Assembly: GCF_021496725.1 (NCBI RefSeq)
Contig: NZ_CP051215.1
Location: forward strand, 248,001-312,000
Source of the DNA: Spiroplasma platyhelix PALS-1
GTDB lineage: Bacteria; Bacillota_I; Bacilli_A; Mycoplasmatales; VBWQ01
Reading direction: 5' to 3'
DNA: 64,000 nucleotides
This document shows, piece after piece, positions 48,912-61,696 of the stretch (positions are counted from its first letter, which is position 1; the number at the start of each line of letters is the position of its first letter). The notes under the pieces were generated by a model, which worked only from the letters and a program-made list of their open reading frames with translations, did no database searches and was not told the DNA's origin. The position numbers and the translations under genes are program-made.

Positions 48912-49799
48912 ATGGATTTAACAAAAATTACAACAGAGAAAAGAAATAAAAATAGTAAGAATATTGATAGAAGTTCTACTATGGAAATTCTTAAAATTAT
49001 TAATAAAGAAGATGCGTTAATTGCGAAAGTTGTTAGTAAAAAATTAGCAGATATCTCAGAAGTAGTTGATTTAATTTATCAAAAATTTCAAGCTGGAGGA
49101 AGATTAATTTATATTGGCGCTGGAAGTTCTGGAAGAATTGGAATCTTAGATGCATCAGAAATGTTGCCAACTTATGGAATTAGTACTGAACGTATTTTTG
49201 GAATTATTGCTGGTGGCGATGATGCTTTGAAATTAGCAAAAGAAGGTGTTGAAGATAATGAGTTGCTAGCAATCGAAGATTTAAAAGCAGTTAACTTTAA
49301 TGCAAATGATATCTTAATTGGTATCACAGCTTCAGGAAGAACGCCATATGTTTTGTCAGCTTTAAAATATTGTCGCGCAGTTAAAGGATTAGCAATTGGA
49401 TTGACTATGACTACTGATCCAGAATTATCTTCTTATGTTGAAAAGGTAATTATCATTGAAACTGGTCAAGAAGTAATTACTGGAAGTACAAGAATGAAAG
49501 CAGGAACTGCAACAAAATTGGTACTTAATATGATTTCAACAGCGTTAATGGTGAAATATGGAAAAGTGTATCAAAATTTAATGGTTGATCTTGTTGCCAG
49601 TAATGAAAAATTAAAAGCTAGAGTAGTCAATATTGTTGCTACAATAACAGATGCTGATAGTGAAGTAATTCTTAAAACTTTAGCAACAGCAAATTATAAT
49701 TGTAAAAATGCAATTGTTATGTTAGTTAAAAATGTTGACTATCAAGATAGTGTTCGTTTACTAGCTAAACATAATGGTAGCCTTGCTCAAATTTTATAA
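48912..49799 (+). CDS. murQ: N-acetylmuramic acid 6-phosphate etherase
   Basis: A 295-residue MurQ. Family motifs are clear: TEKRNKNSKNIDRSS at the N-terminus, SIS-domain GRLIYIGAGSSGRIGILDASE with the active-site Glu region, PTYG, ITASGRTPYVLSAL and TGSTRMKAGTATKLVLN. It splits MurNAc-6-P into GlcNAc-6-P and D-lactate. AGGAG overlaps the upstream stop codon. A wall-less organism makes no murein, so the pathway would serve uptake of MurNAc from other bacteria in the host or diet. Confidence 0.96.
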   Translation: MDLTKITTEKRNKNSKNIDRSSTMEILKIINKEDALIAKVVSKKLADISEVVDLIYQKFQAGGRLIYIGAGSSGRIGILDASEMLPTYGISTERIFGIIAGGDDALKLAKEGVEDNELLAIEDLKAVNFNANDILIGITASGRTPYVLSALKYCRAVKGLAIGLTMTTDPELSSYVEKVIIIETGQEVITGSTRMKAGTATKLVLNMISTALMVKYGKVYQNLMVDLVASNEKLKARVVNIVATITDADSEVILKTLATANYNCKNAIVMLVKNVDYQDSVRLLAKHNGSLAQIL

Positions 49800-49812
49800 G
49801 TAATTAAAAATG

Positions 49813-49848
49813 AAAATTATCTTGTTTGAAAAATAAGATAATTTTTTT
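49813..49848 (+). terminator. mur operon terminator
   Basis: AAAATTATCTT / AAGATAATTTT stem with a loop of about 11 bases and a T run. Confidence 0.85.
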
Positions 49849-49928
49849 ATTTATAAAAAACTTTATTTCTACTAGGTTTATAATTATAATTATGTAATAC
49901 AAATGAATTATTTTAATTAGGAGTAATA

Positions 49929-52697
<2,769 letters not shown>

Positions 52698-52702
52698 AAA
52701 GA

Positions 52703-53281
52703 ATGAAAGATTTTAAGGTTAGAACAAAAAAATATTTTTTGGATTATGATTGGAAATTATTTGTTAAACTAATTACTTTTATTGGGTTACTTTTTTTACT
52801 TGAGTTAGATCAATTAACTAAATTCTGAGCAAGAACCAACTTAACGCAAGATGTTGAACGTAGTTTTATTCCAGGATTTATTAACTTAAAGTATGTGATT
52901 AACTATGGTTCGGCTTTTGGTCTTAATCAAAATAAAACTGCTGTGTTAGTTACCATTGCTTTTTTAATTGCCTTTGTATTGTTAATTTGATGAATCTTTA
53001 GCCGCTCAACAACTAATATTATTGCTGTTACTTTTATTCTAGCAGGAACAATTGGTAACTTAAGTGATCGTTTTGTTTTTGATGGTGGTGTGATTGATTT
53101 TCTAAAGTGAGATATGTTTGAACCAAAAACAATTTTTAATGTTGCAGATATCATGGTGACAATAGGTATCATTATTATTGTTGTTCGTTTAATTGTTGAT
53201 GGTGTGATGTTCCTTATTGAAGAAAAAAAAGAAAAGAAAGTGCAGCATAAAACTCATGAAAAACAAAGAAAAGCAGTTTAG
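52703..53281 (+). CDS. lspA: lipoprotein signal peptidase
   Basis: A 192-residue aspartyl protease of the membrane with four spans. The two catalytic motifs are GTIGNLSDRF (Asp near residue 117) and NVADIMVT (Asp near 151). It removes signal peptides from the prolipoproteins, of which this window alone encodes five. It begins five bases after ileS and its last codons overlap the start of rluD. The C-terminal tail is unusually Lys-rich. The usual LspA is about 160-190 residues. Confidence 0.94.
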
Positions 53282-54197
53282 TTTGCAATATCAATCATCA
53301 GAAGCAATTAGACTTGATAAGTTTTTAGCACAAGAGTTACAAAAACATGGTTATTCAAGAGTTTTTCTTAGTAATTTAATTGAACAAGGTCAAGTAACAG
53401 TAAACAATGAAGTTGTCACTAGTGCTAAAAAATTATTAAAATCAGGTGATGAAGTTAGTATTGAAATTATTAATGAAAATCAACCAAGTGATTTAGTAGC
53501 AAAAAAGATTGATATTCCAATTATTTATGAAGATGAAGATGTGATTGTTATTAATAAACCAAATAATTTAGTTGTTCATCCTGGAGCAGGAAACTTTGAT
53601 AATACATTAGTGAATGGATTATTATTTAATATGAAAGAGTTATCATCAATTGATGAAACAAGACCAGGGATTGTTCATCGTTTAGATAAGCAAACAACAG
53701 GTTTATTAATTGTTGCTAAGAACAATCAAAGTCATTATTTTTTAAGTCAAGAGTTGAAAAATCATGAAATAAAACGCGAATATATTGCTTTAGTTCATGG
53801 TAAAATTAATACAAGATCTGGGACAATTGATGCACCAATTGCTCGAGATAAGCATAATCGTCTTAAAATGACAGTTAATCAAGAAAATGCAAAAAATGCA
53901 GTGACTCATTTTGAAGTGTTAGAAAGATTTGAAAGATATACTTTAATTTCTTGTCAATTAGAAACAGGAAGAACACATCAGATTCGTGTTCACTTACAAT
54001 GAATTAATCATCCTGTGGTAAATGATCCAGTATATAGTAAATATCCAGTTGAGAATAGTAATTTTGGTCAGTATTTGCATGCTAGTAGAATTACTTTTAT
54101 TCACCCAAGCACAAAAAAAGTTATGACTTTTAAGTCTGATTTGCCAGATTTTTTTGAAAATAGGTTACAATTATTAAGAAAGGAAAGTGGCAATTAA
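53256..54197 (+). CDS. rluD: RluD-type 23S rRNA pseudouridine synthase
   Basis: A 313-residue RluA/RluD family enzyme. An S4 domain (IRLDKFLAQELQKHGYSRVFL) precedes the synthase domain with the catalytic GIVHRLDKQTTGLLIVAK (Asp) and ETGRTHQIRVHL. It converts uridines of 23S rRNA to pseudouridine. The ATG at 53256 is chosen; it overlaps lspA by 26 bases, and a TTG farther upstream would only add a Lys-run shared with lspA's tail in another frame. The stop overlaps the next start (TAATG), indicating translational coupling. Confidence 0.95.
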
Positions 54198-55540
54198 TGG
54201 AAGAAAATATTTTAGATGTCTTAGGTTTACAATTAGTTGATTATTTTATTAATTTTCAAGAATACCAGCCATTTAATGTTCCTGAAAAGCTTCGTGATGA
54301 AGAGAGAGGAAAAGTTTATTTAGTTAATAAGAATAGTAGAAAATATCAAGTAATTAAAATTATTAAACAAAGTTCTTATGATGCAAATGAAATTAAAACT
54401 AAAGATGATCAAGTAGTTGAAATCTTAAAAAAAGATTTAGCTGTAAACGAAGCTGATTTTAAAATGTTGATTTTAATTCTTAATAGTGATCATCAAAATG
54501 AATTTCGTCAATCTCCAACAGTAGATATCATTGTTGCTACTCCTAATAATATTGTTCGTGAATTAGCAAAAACTTTTCCTTCAATTACTAAAGCAATCAA
54601 AACAGATAATTTAGAAGAATTTCAAGATGAAGAAAAGCAAGATGAAGAAGAAGGATCTGAAGAACTAACAGATCGTCAAAAAAATTGAAAGAAAATTAAC
54701 TTTCAAAATCGTAGATTTTTAAAAGATGCTCTTTTAAAATCTACTAATCCGCATTTAGTTGTGACATGATTATTCTTTGCCTTACCGATTGTTTCATATG
54801 TAATTTTTACAATTTTAATTAATAGTAATCCAAATATCTTTCAAGGTGGAATAGAATTAAATTTAATTAAATTAGTATTTGGTGCTTCGCATCGTAATCT
54901 TATTTTTGGAGCCAACCAATATTGAAGATGACTAACTTATCCTTTAGTTCAATTTGATTCTTTAGCATTAGTCTTTTCATTATGAATGTTTTATCGAGTG
55001 GGTCGTTACATTGAAGGATTCTATGGATTGTGAAAGTCACTTATTATTTGAGTTTCAGCTGTAATCCTAACAGGAGTTATCCAATCAACGGTTGATCATG
55101 TTCAGATTATGAATGGTTTTGAGATTTTAAGTTTAATTTCAATTGGTGCAATGATTCCAATTATTTGAAATTATCGATTGTTTAAATCACCAGTGATGAA
55201 TAAAATAATTATCACTTTTATCTTAATGTTGCTATTTTGAATTTTCTTTAGTGGAATGCAAGTTATCACTTTATTATATTGAATGATTGCCATTGGTTCA
55301 GGTTGATTAGTTGGAGCAGTTGTTAGTTATCATAATCGTAAGTTAACTCTCTTTTATGCTTTTAGTCCTGTTGCAATTGGTTTATTAATTTTATTTGCCA
55401 TCTTAGTAGCATTTTTAAATCCTTACTATCACTTTGATGAACAAGGATTGACAAGAGATACACTAAACATTTATCAGCAATTTAATATTGTTAGCGAAGG
55501 CTTTGTTAGCTGGGTCATGTCACATTACTTTGGTCAATAA
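54197..55540 (+). CDS. rhomboid-like membrane protein, probably inactive
   Basis: A 447-residue protein. Residues 1-160 are soluble and end in a strongly acidic linker (EEFQDEEKQDEEEGSEEL). Residues about 185-430 carry six or seven spans with the rhomboid pattern: WRWLTYPLVQFDSLALVFSL, FYRVGRYIEGFYGLWKS. The loop that should hold the catalytic GxSG reads SIGAMIP (residues 315-321), with Met319 where Ser is expected, and the helix-6 His is missing (AIGSGWLVGA). So it is best read as a rhomboid-like pseudoprotease. It is coupled to rluD by TAATG. Function unknown; binding or handling of membrane proteins is plausible. Confidence 0.75.
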
Positions 55541-55568
55541 AAAAATGCAGATTAGTCTGCATTTTTTT
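55539..55568. terminator. bidirectional terminator
   Basis: AAAAATGCAG / CTGCATTTTT with an ATTAGT loop between the convergent rhomboid-like gene and tsaE; A- and T-rich on either side. Confidence 0.88.
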
Positions 55569-56028
55569 ATTTAATATCAGCAAATAAAGTTTGTTCTGCT
55601 TCAGAGGTTAGATTATTTGTTGCGATTGTTAGATTTCTAATGTCACTATCAACTTTAAAAGTAATCGCAATAGTTTTTAGCTTATCAAAATTTCAATTAA
55701 CTTTTTCTGGTCATTCAGCAATAGTAAAGTTGTCAATTGTTAGTTCAAAATATTCGCTAAAATCATTTTTTTTATCTAAACGATAGGCATCAATATGGAT
55801 TAGTTTTCAATCATATTTTGTTTGATACTGATTTAAAATTACAAAAGATGGAGAATTGATGACATCTGTGACACCAATTTCAGCACCAATAAATTTTGTT
55901 AGTTGTGTTTTGCCACTAGCTAATTCACCACTTAAAAGTAGATAAATATTTCTATCAGCAATTTTAGCAATTGCTTTAGCAAGAAGTTTTGTGTCATCTA
56001 AAGTTTTTAATTGGTAGTTTTGTGTCAT
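55567..56028 (-). CDS. tsaE: tRNA threonylcarbamoyladenosine protein TsaE
   Basis: A 153-residue P-loop ATPase of the TsaE/YjeE family. Walker A is GELASGKTQL (residues about 34-43), INSPSFVILNQYQTKYD and LIHIDAYRL follow in the usual order. It works with TsaB and TsaD to make t6A37 of tRNAs. TGA codons (Trp) interrupt it under the standard code in its second half. It is the second gene of a minus-strand pair behind the NUDIX gene, 35 bases away, with AAGGAAA before its ATG. Confidence 0.93.
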
Positions 56029-56063
56029 ATTAATTTCCTTATCCTTTAATTATGTCATAAGCA

Positions 56064-56606
56064 CTAGACAATCAAATTAGGATTATTAAGAATTTTTTCT
56101 AGTTTCAATTTTCCGTAAATAGCTAATGCTAGGGAGTCATTTGTTTTGTCAAGGTCAACTTCGTTGACAAAGACACCATTGATGTTTTTTTCACCAGCTG
56201 AACCGTCACCCTTACCATGATAAGTTTCTTGGAGATTCAAATTTAGTGATGTTAGATCAACAGCATATAAATGTCAAATTTTGATGTTAGTTTTGTTAGC
56301 ATAGTAGCTTCCTAAATCATGAAAAATAACATCTTCATTTTTTTTAACATTAATTCCTGTTTCTTCATAAAGTTCGTTCTTAACTGTTGTTAGCAAGTCA
56401 AGTTTTAATTCACAACCTCCAGTTAGCGTTCCATAGCTTTGATGTAGTCTGCCTTTAAGTAAAGGATTGGCTTCATGAATTAATAAGAATCAGTATTGAT
56501 TATATTGATAAATAAAAGGTAAAATAGCAACACCTTGATCATCACATCAAGGTTCACTAACCCCATACATAAAGTCAGCTTTAATTAGTTTGACTCACTT
56601 TTTCAT
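56064..56606 (-). CDS. NUDIX hydrolase family protein
   Basis: A 180-residue protein, visible only when TGA is read as Trp (MKKWVKLIKADFMYGVSEPW). The central GTLTGGCELKLDLLTTVKN followed by ELYEETGI is a divergent Nudix box: the distal REXXEEXG is NELYEETG, but the first conserved Glu is displaced or replaced, so activity is uncertain. A short insertion (NLQETYHGKGDGSAGEK) matches a phosphate-rich ligand loop in some family members. Substrate could be a nucleoside diphosphate derivative. GAGGTG lies before the ATG. First gene of the minus-strand NUDIX-tsaE pair, divergent from asnS. Confidence 0.8.
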
Positions 56607-56722
56607 TTTCTGCACCTCAAATAAAAATATTAAGTTTTTTCTTATCTATTATTATAATATATTATTAATTAAGTTATAATAAATTAAAAATTAACTACGA
56701 AAAACAGTAAGGAGTTTTAATA

Positions 56723-58129
56723 GTGATAGTAGCAATCAAACAATTATATAATAACGATAACGAAGCTACAAAAGTAGTGACAATTCAGGGGTGAGTTAAA
56801 TCAAATCGTAATGGTAATAAAGTTGGCTTTTTAGATATTAATGATGGTAGTACATTGAAAACTTTACAAGTTGTTTATAATGTTGAAAATCCAGCATGAA
56901 AACAATTAATAGAAGTTACTACTGGTAGTGCTATTAGTGTGACTGGAGAAATTGTCTTGACAGATAAGGCACAACAACCATTTGAATTAAAATTACAAAG
57001 TTTAGATTTTCTTAACTTAGCGGATAAAAATTATCCAATTCAGAAAAAAGCTCATAGTCATGAATTTTTGCGTGAACAAGCACATTTGAGATCAAGAACT
57101 GATACCTTTTTAGCAATTTTTAAAGTTCGCAATCAGATTGCTTTTGCAATTCATCAATTCCTACAAAACTCTGATTTTATTTATTTAAATAGTCCAATAA
57201 TTACAGCAAATGATGCTGAGGGTGCTGGAGAAAACTTTATTGTTACCACAATTACTAGTGATCAATATGAAAAAGATTTCTTTGGCAAAAAAGCTGCTTT
57301 GACTGTTAGTGGTCAGTTAAATGCTGAAGCATATGCACAAGCTTTTAAAAAGGTTTACACATTTGGTCCAACTTTTCGTGCCGAAAATTCTAATACGACT
57401 CGTCATGCAGCAGAATTTTGAATGATTGAACCCGAGGTTGCTTTTGCAGATTTAGAAAGTACTATTAAGTTAGCTAAAGATTTAGTAATTTCAGTTGTTA
57501 GCAATGTGCTTGAAAATTGTCCAGCAGAGGTTGATTTTTTTAATCAAAGATTAAAGTCAACAGAACAAAGTCAGGACAATTTAATGAAAAGACTAGCAAT
57601 GCTAACAAAAGCAGAATCTTATAAAGTACTGACTTACACAGAAGTAATTGAGATTTTACTAAAAGCAAAAGAGCAAGGAAAAGAATTCATTTTTAATGAT
57701 ATTAAATGAGGAATGGATTTGCAATCTGAACATGAAAGATATCTTTGTGAAGAAGTTTCTAAAGGTCCTGTTTTTGTGACAAATTATCCACAAGATATTA
57801 AAGCTTTTTATATGAAAGCAAATCCAATTTCACAAGATACTCCAGAAAGAAGAACAGTTGCAGCAATGGACTTATTAGTTCCTGGCATTGGTGAATTAAT
57901 TGGTGGTTCAGTCAGAGAAGATGATTATGATAAGTTAATTGCTAATAAAAAACAATTTAAAATTGAGAATAATGATTTACAATGATATTTTGATTTACGA
58001 AAATCAGGTTTTGCACCAAGTGCTGGTTTTGGTTTAGGTCTGGAACGTTTAATTATGTTGATTACAGGAATTAATAATATTCGTGATGTGATTCCGTTCC
58101 CTAGAACGCCAAATAATTTGACTTTTTAA
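56723..58129 (+). CDS. asnS: asparaginyl-tRNA synthetase
   Basis: A 468-residue class IIb synthetase: N-terminal OB fold ([24 protein letters not shown]), the AsnRS marker [17 protein letters not shown], motif 2 [25 protein letters not shown] (given in parts: [17 protein letters not shown]) and motif 3 [13 protein letters not shown]. It charges tRNA-Asn directly, so the amidotransferase route is not needed. The start is a GTG at 56723 behind AAGGAG; no ATG is available nearby. Divergent from the NUDIX gene across a 116-base AT-rich gap with several TATAAT-like boxes. Confidence 0.96.
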
Positions 58130-58135
58130 AAAAAT

Positions 58136-58165
58136 AAAAAAATAGTTAGTTCTAACTATTTTTTT
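58136..58165 (+). terminator. asnS terminator
   Basis: AAAAAAATAGTTAG / CTAACTATTTTTTT stem with a two-base loop in the given pairing (opens to four), T run. Confidence 0.85.
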
Positions 58166-58222
58166 ATTTTTTATTTTGATTATTCTTTTGGCAAGAGAAA
58201 GATAATTCTACTTAATAGTGGT

Positions 58223-58251
58223 ATGACAATAAAAAAATCCTTTTATATAAT
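58223..58251 (+). promoter_or_regulatory. promoter of the first collar-like paralogue
   Basis: ATGACA (-35, 58223-58228), 17-bp spacer, TATAAT (-10, 58246-58251). A 26-bp block 58215-58240 covering the -35 is identical to the one upstream of the second paralogue. Confidence 0.85.
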
Positions 58252-58292
58252 CAATGTGTAAAAATAGAATTATATAAAAAGGAGGGTTTAAT

Positions 58293-58958
58293 ATGAACCG
58301 AATATTAAAAGACTGCATGAATACATGTTGTTGCAAAAAAGAACAAAATATTTGTGATGTAATTGATGGTCTTGGTAAGGTAGTAGAAGAAATTGAATGC
58401 AATAAAAAATCAGCTAAAGAATCAGAAAAAATAAAGAAAGATATCAGAGAAGAAACAACTGAACTAATCACAGAGGCTAAAGAAGAATTATTAACTTTAA
58501 TAAACAAAGTTGATAGTGAAAAATGAGTTATTGGTGAATATAAATGAATGCCAGTTGGATCAAAAATGCCAGAAGGATGAATTAAGATTGATTTGGGTCA
58601 AGGACAAACATTAGTTCAAGGTATTGAGGCAGGTAAAACAGAAGGAATTGTTAAGTCACATAGTCACTTCTTTCCATATGAATTTGGTGTTTGAGCAACT
58701 CATAAAGTGATTTATGGAAAAGGTACTGCCACTGGTGCTGATGATGTTCTTTTCCCTTATGTAAATGATATTAAAGATGCAGCTGTTTTATTTAACACTG
58801 CTGGATATGGTGGGAACTTAAGCGAAGATCAAAAAGAAAATTTAGCAGCAGGAACATATGCTGAACTTTGACAATATAAAGGTACTGGTTACAAGAAGGA
58901 AATGTTAAAGAAATGTTTAGCAAAATCTATTAGTGATTGTTTAGATAAGAAAGAATAA
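58293..58958 (+). CDS. Cys-rich, phage-collar-like protein (paralogue 1)
   Basis: A 221-residue soluble protein with no signal peptide. The N-terminal 22 residues hold a Cys cluster (Cys8, 12, 13, 14, 21; another at 36). Residues 40-78 are a charged coiled coil. A constant block SEKWVIGEYKWMPVGSKMPE and GW follows, resembling the entry of phage tail-collar domains (GSxxPxGW), then a variable core with SHSHFF, and a constant end LAAGTYAELWQYKG with Cys-containing helices. GGAGGG precedes the ATG. The upper half is identical in layout to the paralogue 190 bases downstream. Function unknown; a trimeric fibre or metal-binding stalk is a hypothesis. Confidence 0.75.
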
Positions 58959-58988
58959 AATTTATTCTTTAAACCTCAAATAATTTAA

Positions 58989-59032
58989 TTTAAAATCAAA
59001 AAAATAATAACAACTATTTTTTTGATTTTAAA
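58989..59032 (+). terminator. long intrinsic terminator
   Basis: A perfect 18-bp stem (TTTAAAATCAAAAAAATA and its complement) with an 8-base loop, between the two paralogues. Confidence 0.85.
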
Positions 59033-59079
59033 TCTTTTATTTACTAAATGAATATTTTATTATCTTGACTGATAGTGGT

Positions 59080-59108
59080 ATGACAATAAAAAAATCCGTA
59101 TATATAAT
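59080..59108 (+). promoter_or_regulatory. promoter of the second collar-like paralogue
   Basis: ATGACA (59080-59085), 17-bp spacer, TATAAT (59103-59108). It carries the same 26-bp ATAGTGGTATGACAATAAAA-containing block as the first paralogue's promoter. Confidence 0.85.
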
Positions 59109-59148
59109 TAATCTGTAAAAATATAATTTATACAAAAGGAGGTTTAAT

Positions 59149-59826
59149 ATGAGCCGATTATTAAAAGACTGCATGAATGCATGTTCTTGCAAAAAGGAAG
59201 AAAATATTTGTGATGTAATTGATGGTCTTGGCAAAGTAGTTGAAGGAATTGATTGTGCTAAAAAAATAGCTAAAGAAATAGAAAAAGCGAAAAAAGAAAT
59301 AGAAGAAAAAACAGATAATTCAATTGAAAGTGTTAAAGAAGAATGACTAGCTTTATTAGAGAAATTTAATAGTGAAAAATGAGTTATTGGTGAATATAAA
59401 TGAATGCCAATTGGATCAAAAATGCCAGAAGGATGAGTTAAAGTAGAACTTACTGCAGGACAAACATTAATTCAAGGTGATAAAGAAGGAAATACAGCAG
59501 GAGAAGTTAAAGAACATTATCATGACTTTTTTGGAAAACGTCAATGTATATCAATTCCGCATGATCAAACATTTTATGCAATGAATCGTCCAACAAATAT
59601 TGAGTTAGATCCTGAAACATTTATTCAATTTACAAGAAGAGAAGCACCTACAATAGGACTTACTAGAACTGATCCTGTAGGTGGAACAAATAATTTAGCA
59701 GCTGGTAAATTTGCTGAACTTTGACAATACAAAGGTATTGATGAAAAAAAGAAGAATATGAAGAAATGTCTTGAAAAGTATTTGGAAGACTACATGGATT
59801 GCATTGAAAATAGCAAGAAAAAATAA
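59149..59826 (+). CDS. Cys-rich, phage-collar-like protein (paralogue 2)
   Basis: A 225-residue paralogue of the preceding gene. The Cys pattern is kept (Cys8, 12, 14, 21, 36), the coiled coil is longer in Lys/Glu, and the constant block SEKWVIGEYKWMPIGSKMPE is nearly identical. The middle differs fully in sequence (HDQTFYAMNRPTNIELDPE) but retains an HxH (KEHYHDFF) like the SHSHFF of paralogue 1. The end (LAAGKFAELWQYKG, then Cys-rich KKCLEKYLEDYMDC) is again constant. AAAGGAGG precedes the ATG. Constant-variable-constant layout hints at diversification of a binding face on a common scaffold. No known family could be assigned with confidence. Confidence 0.75.
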
Positions 59827-59892
59827 TTATATTAAATTCACTATAAAAATTTTAATTAAATATAAAACTTACCTAATTTAATATGTTTATAT

Positions 59893-59920
59893 AAAAGTCA
59901 ATCATGAATGATTGACTTTT
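59893..59920 (+). terminator. intrinsic terminator
   Basis: AAAAGTCAATCAT / ATGATTGACTTTT perfect 13-bp stem with a GA loop. Confidence 0.88.
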
Positions 59921-59958
59921 ATTTCCTTAAAATTGAAGTATTCAATTTTCATTTTTAC

Positions 59959-59988
59959 TTGATTATTTATGCTCGTTAATGATAAAAT
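59959..59988 (+). promoter_or_regulatory. promoter of the APC permease gene
   Basis: TTGATT (-35) and TAAAAT (-10, 59983-59988) with an 18-bp spacer. Confidence 0.6.
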
Positions 59989-60039
59989 TATTCAATATAT
60001 AAATTTTTATATATTTAATTTCAAAAGGAGGAAATAACA

Positions 60040-61638
60040 ATGGAAGGAAAAGTTTCAAAGAAGAAATTATCCTTAAGAGAATTTATTTGATTAGGTTTTA
60101 ACTATACCGTTGGAATTGGTTTTGTTGGGAATTTTGCTATTCTATCAAATGTTAATGCTCCAAATTCAATTGGTATGCATGCTATTTGAGTGTATTTAGT
60201 TATTGGATTTATTGCTGGTAATTGTGCTTGAGCTTTTGCTAAAATGGCAAAAATTCATAATTCAGACGCTAATGGGGCTGCTTATATTTATGTAAGAACA
60301 AGCTTTGGTCGATTCTGAGGATGAATTGTTGGATTTATGCAATATGTTATGTTACCTTTTATCATCACAATTCAAATTATGATGTTGATGAAGGGAACAT
60401 TTTCAGCCGAATATGCAGGAAATCATTGATACACTTTACATTGAGGAAATTTTGGAGATTTTTATCTAGATTTAATTGGAATTGTTATTTATCTAACAGC
60501 AGCTTCAGTTATATTCTTTGGTATTAAATGATATAAAAAACTTGCACATGGTACTGGAATTATTAAATGAGGAACAGCATTTTTCTTAATTATAGCGGCA
60601 TTTGCTCTAGCAATTGGAAATGGTAGTTCAAACTGACAACATTGAACATCAGAAAGTCAACTATCATTTGCTGGATTTATGAATACCTTTACTTCATGTT
60701 TCTTCTTCTTTGCTGGATTTGAAGTATTTGCTACAGCAGGAAGAAATATTGAAAATCCTGAGAAAAATATTGGTAAGGGAATTACATCAATTATTTTAAT
60801 TTCAACAATCTTTTATGTTGTGACTTCACTTATCTTCTTCTTGGCTTATGATGAATTTTTCCAAAACATGAATATGGGAGCATGAGGAAAATTCTCAAGT
60901 AAGGTAATTCTATATGGTGGACCAATCATCATGATTATTAGTGGTATCGCTTTAAAAATTAATGTTGCAATGCAAAATGCTTTATATGGTGGAACAGCGT
61001 TACAACCACTTTCACAAGAAGGATATATTTCTGATCGTTTATTTAAATTAAATGATGATGGGATTCCTGTAAAGGCTGCTATCATAAACTTAATTATCAC
61101 TTCAGTAATGATTTGCTTGTGATTAGTTATTCCAGATTTAATTAAAGGAATTTGATTACAAGGTCATCCAGACGTTCTTCCAGAAGATTATAAATCAGCT
61201 TTTAATATTTCATCATTAACAGCTGCATCTTCATTTGTAACAATCTTTATTTATATGATGGTGTTAGGTGTGGTGCTTAAACTAGCATTAACTAAAAAAA
61301 TTAAATTAGGATGATATGAAAAAATTGTTTTCCCAATTGTTGTTGCCTTTTTAGCACTAACTTTAGTTTGACATTATTATGCTTTAATCACAGATACAAT
61401 TAAAGAAATGCAAAAACCTGGAGCTACTTCTTCTCCAATTGTTGCTCTAATTATTGAAGCACTATTTATTGTTGGAAGCTTTACATTTGCTGTTTGCTGA
61501 TACCGTTGATACTATCTACCAAAGTATGAAAAACGTTTGAAAGCCAACCCAGACTTACAAGTTGAGTTAAATGCAGCTTTTGATTTCAATCAAGATCATA
61601 AAGAAACATTAAATGAACTAGTTACTGGCAGCAAATAA
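60040..61638 (+). CDS. APC family amino acid permease
   Basis: A 532-residue transporter with about twelve spans. The first span has the APC motif LGFNYTVGIGFVGNFAIL; span 6 region has SCFFFFAGFEVFATAGRNIENPEKNIGKG, the second APC hallmark, and span 8 leads to LYGGTALQPLSQEGYISD. It is an H+-coupled or exchange-type amino acid transporter of the YfnA/GadC-like branch; the substrate is not evident. AAAAGGAGG precedes the ATG. Many Trp are TGA. Monocistronic, closed by a terminator shared with the convergent greA. Confidence 0.92.
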
Positions 61639-61655
61639 ATAATAATAATTAATAA

Positions 61656-61686
61656 AAAAATGGTTTCTAATTAGGAAACCATTTTT
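61656..61686. terminator. bidirectional terminator APC/greA
   Basis: AAAAATGGTTTC / GAAACCATTTTT stem with a TAATTAG-type loop between convergent genes. Confidence 0.85.
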
Positions 61687-61696
61687 CTTTTATGCT

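Noticed and set aside
49849-49928. A T-box in front of ileS
   Set aside because: The gap is only 80 bases and has neither the T-box sequence nor a terminator, unlike the alaS leader.
58208-59234. Minus-strand ORFs opposite the Cys-rich paralogues
   Set aside because: Their similarity to each other merely reflects the sense-strand duplication; no start signals.
58293-59826. A prophage remnant
   Set aside because: The collar-like motif is the only phage-like sign; no capsid, portal, terminase, lysis or integrase gene is near, and each gene has its own promoter and terminator.
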